Below, one piece after another: positions 63,860-64,000 of a DNA stretch of 64,000 nucleotides. The position numbers and the translations under genes are program-made. The number at the start of each line of letters is the position of its first letter. Position 1 is the first letter of the stretch. This DNA is from Neisseria sicca (lineage in GTDB: Bacteria; Pseudomonadota; Gammaproteobacteria; Burkholderiales; Neisseriaceae), in contig NZ_POXG01000004.1 in assembly GCF_003044565.1 (NCBI RefSeq), positions 124,001 through 188,000 on the forward strand, written 5' to 3'. The notes beneath the pieces were generated by a model that was given only the letters and a program-made list of their open reading frames with translations, ran no database searches and was not told the DNA's origin.

Positions 63860-64000
63860 ATGATGGATAATCTGTTACCTAAAATCAAAACCATACGGAT
63901 TATGCTGCGCGATATGAGCGAGCAGCAAGAAGCCGTTTTCCGTATGGCCTTTAAAATGCACAATACGACGAACTATCAGATTCTTGACTCAGATTCAGAT
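63860..64000 (+). CDS. Partial CDS at window edge, unknown
   Basis: Start of a gene 17 bases after the FimV-like gene, with GAGAG upstream of the ATG pair at 63860 and 63863. The visible 47 codons read MMDNLLPKIKTIRIMLRDMS and on. Probably the same operon. Too little is visible to name it. Confidence 0.6.
   Translation, partial: MMDNLLPKIKTIRIMLRDMSEQQEAVFRMAFKMHNTTNYQILDSDSD

Overview
The window is chromosomal DNA of a commensal Neisseria. The 13-base DNA uptake sequence AGGTCGTCTGAAA occurs throughout, singly and as inverted pairs that act as intergenic hairpins. This is the AG-mucDUS dialect, known from the N. mucosa / N. sicca group rather than from meningococci or gonococci (ATGCCGTCTGAAA). 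Five Correia-type elements, a dRS3 repeat and many recognisably neisserial proteins agree with this. No rRNA, tRNA or CRISPR array was seen.

Layout. 1-4.3 kb: tail of a thioredoxin-fold protein, prfB, an exported protein and a SWIM zinc-finger protein. 4.4-6.5 kb: an AT-rich two-gene island (sce7726 and sce7725 families). 6.5-13.1 kb: hrpA, split into two ORFs by a phosphoethanolamine transferase gene (lpt6-like); its 3' half also carries a three-copy in-frame 168-bp repeat. 13.2-18.1 kb: exported protein, surface-lipoprotein-like gene, xth, a membrane protein, a hydrolase-like protein and pyrD. 18.1-31.4 kb: a polymorphic toxin region. It centres on a 1,947-residue VgrG-Rhs fusion, with a lipoprotein immunity candidate, a displaced Rhs tip with its own partner, and a run of small AT-rich membrane or exported proteins, three of which follow short remnants that look like toxin tails. 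31.8-40.4 kb: mltA, dsbC, an inserted gene of unknown function, priA, gluQ, an orphan LytTR regulator and coaD. 40.9-46.8 kb: an ABC importer whose operon is split by an AT-rich exported protein, then a cadD-type gene between long direct repeats, then nnrS. 46.9-55 kb: ppk and the ferric-siderophore importer genes fetC, fetD and fetE, split by an OatA-type acyltransferase and an FmdE-family protein. 55-64 kb: zinc-ribbon membrane protein, erpA, S24-type repressor, argC, L,D-transpeptidase, rlmD and a FimV-like membrane protein.

Recurring theme. Conserved genes or operons (hrpA, the 5' end of priA, the ABC importer, the fet operon, perhaps the sce7726/7725 site) are interrupted by foreign-looking cargo bordered on both sides by uptake sequences. 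Two sites also keep a duplicated scrap of the interrupted locus: 26-27 bp of the priA start, and about 65 bp of the ABC ATPase 3' end. This fits cargo acquired by natural transformation and recombination. The toxin region looks like the product of repeated replacement of Rhs tips, in which immunity genes outlast their toxins. All functions are inferred from reading the sequence; no database search was run.
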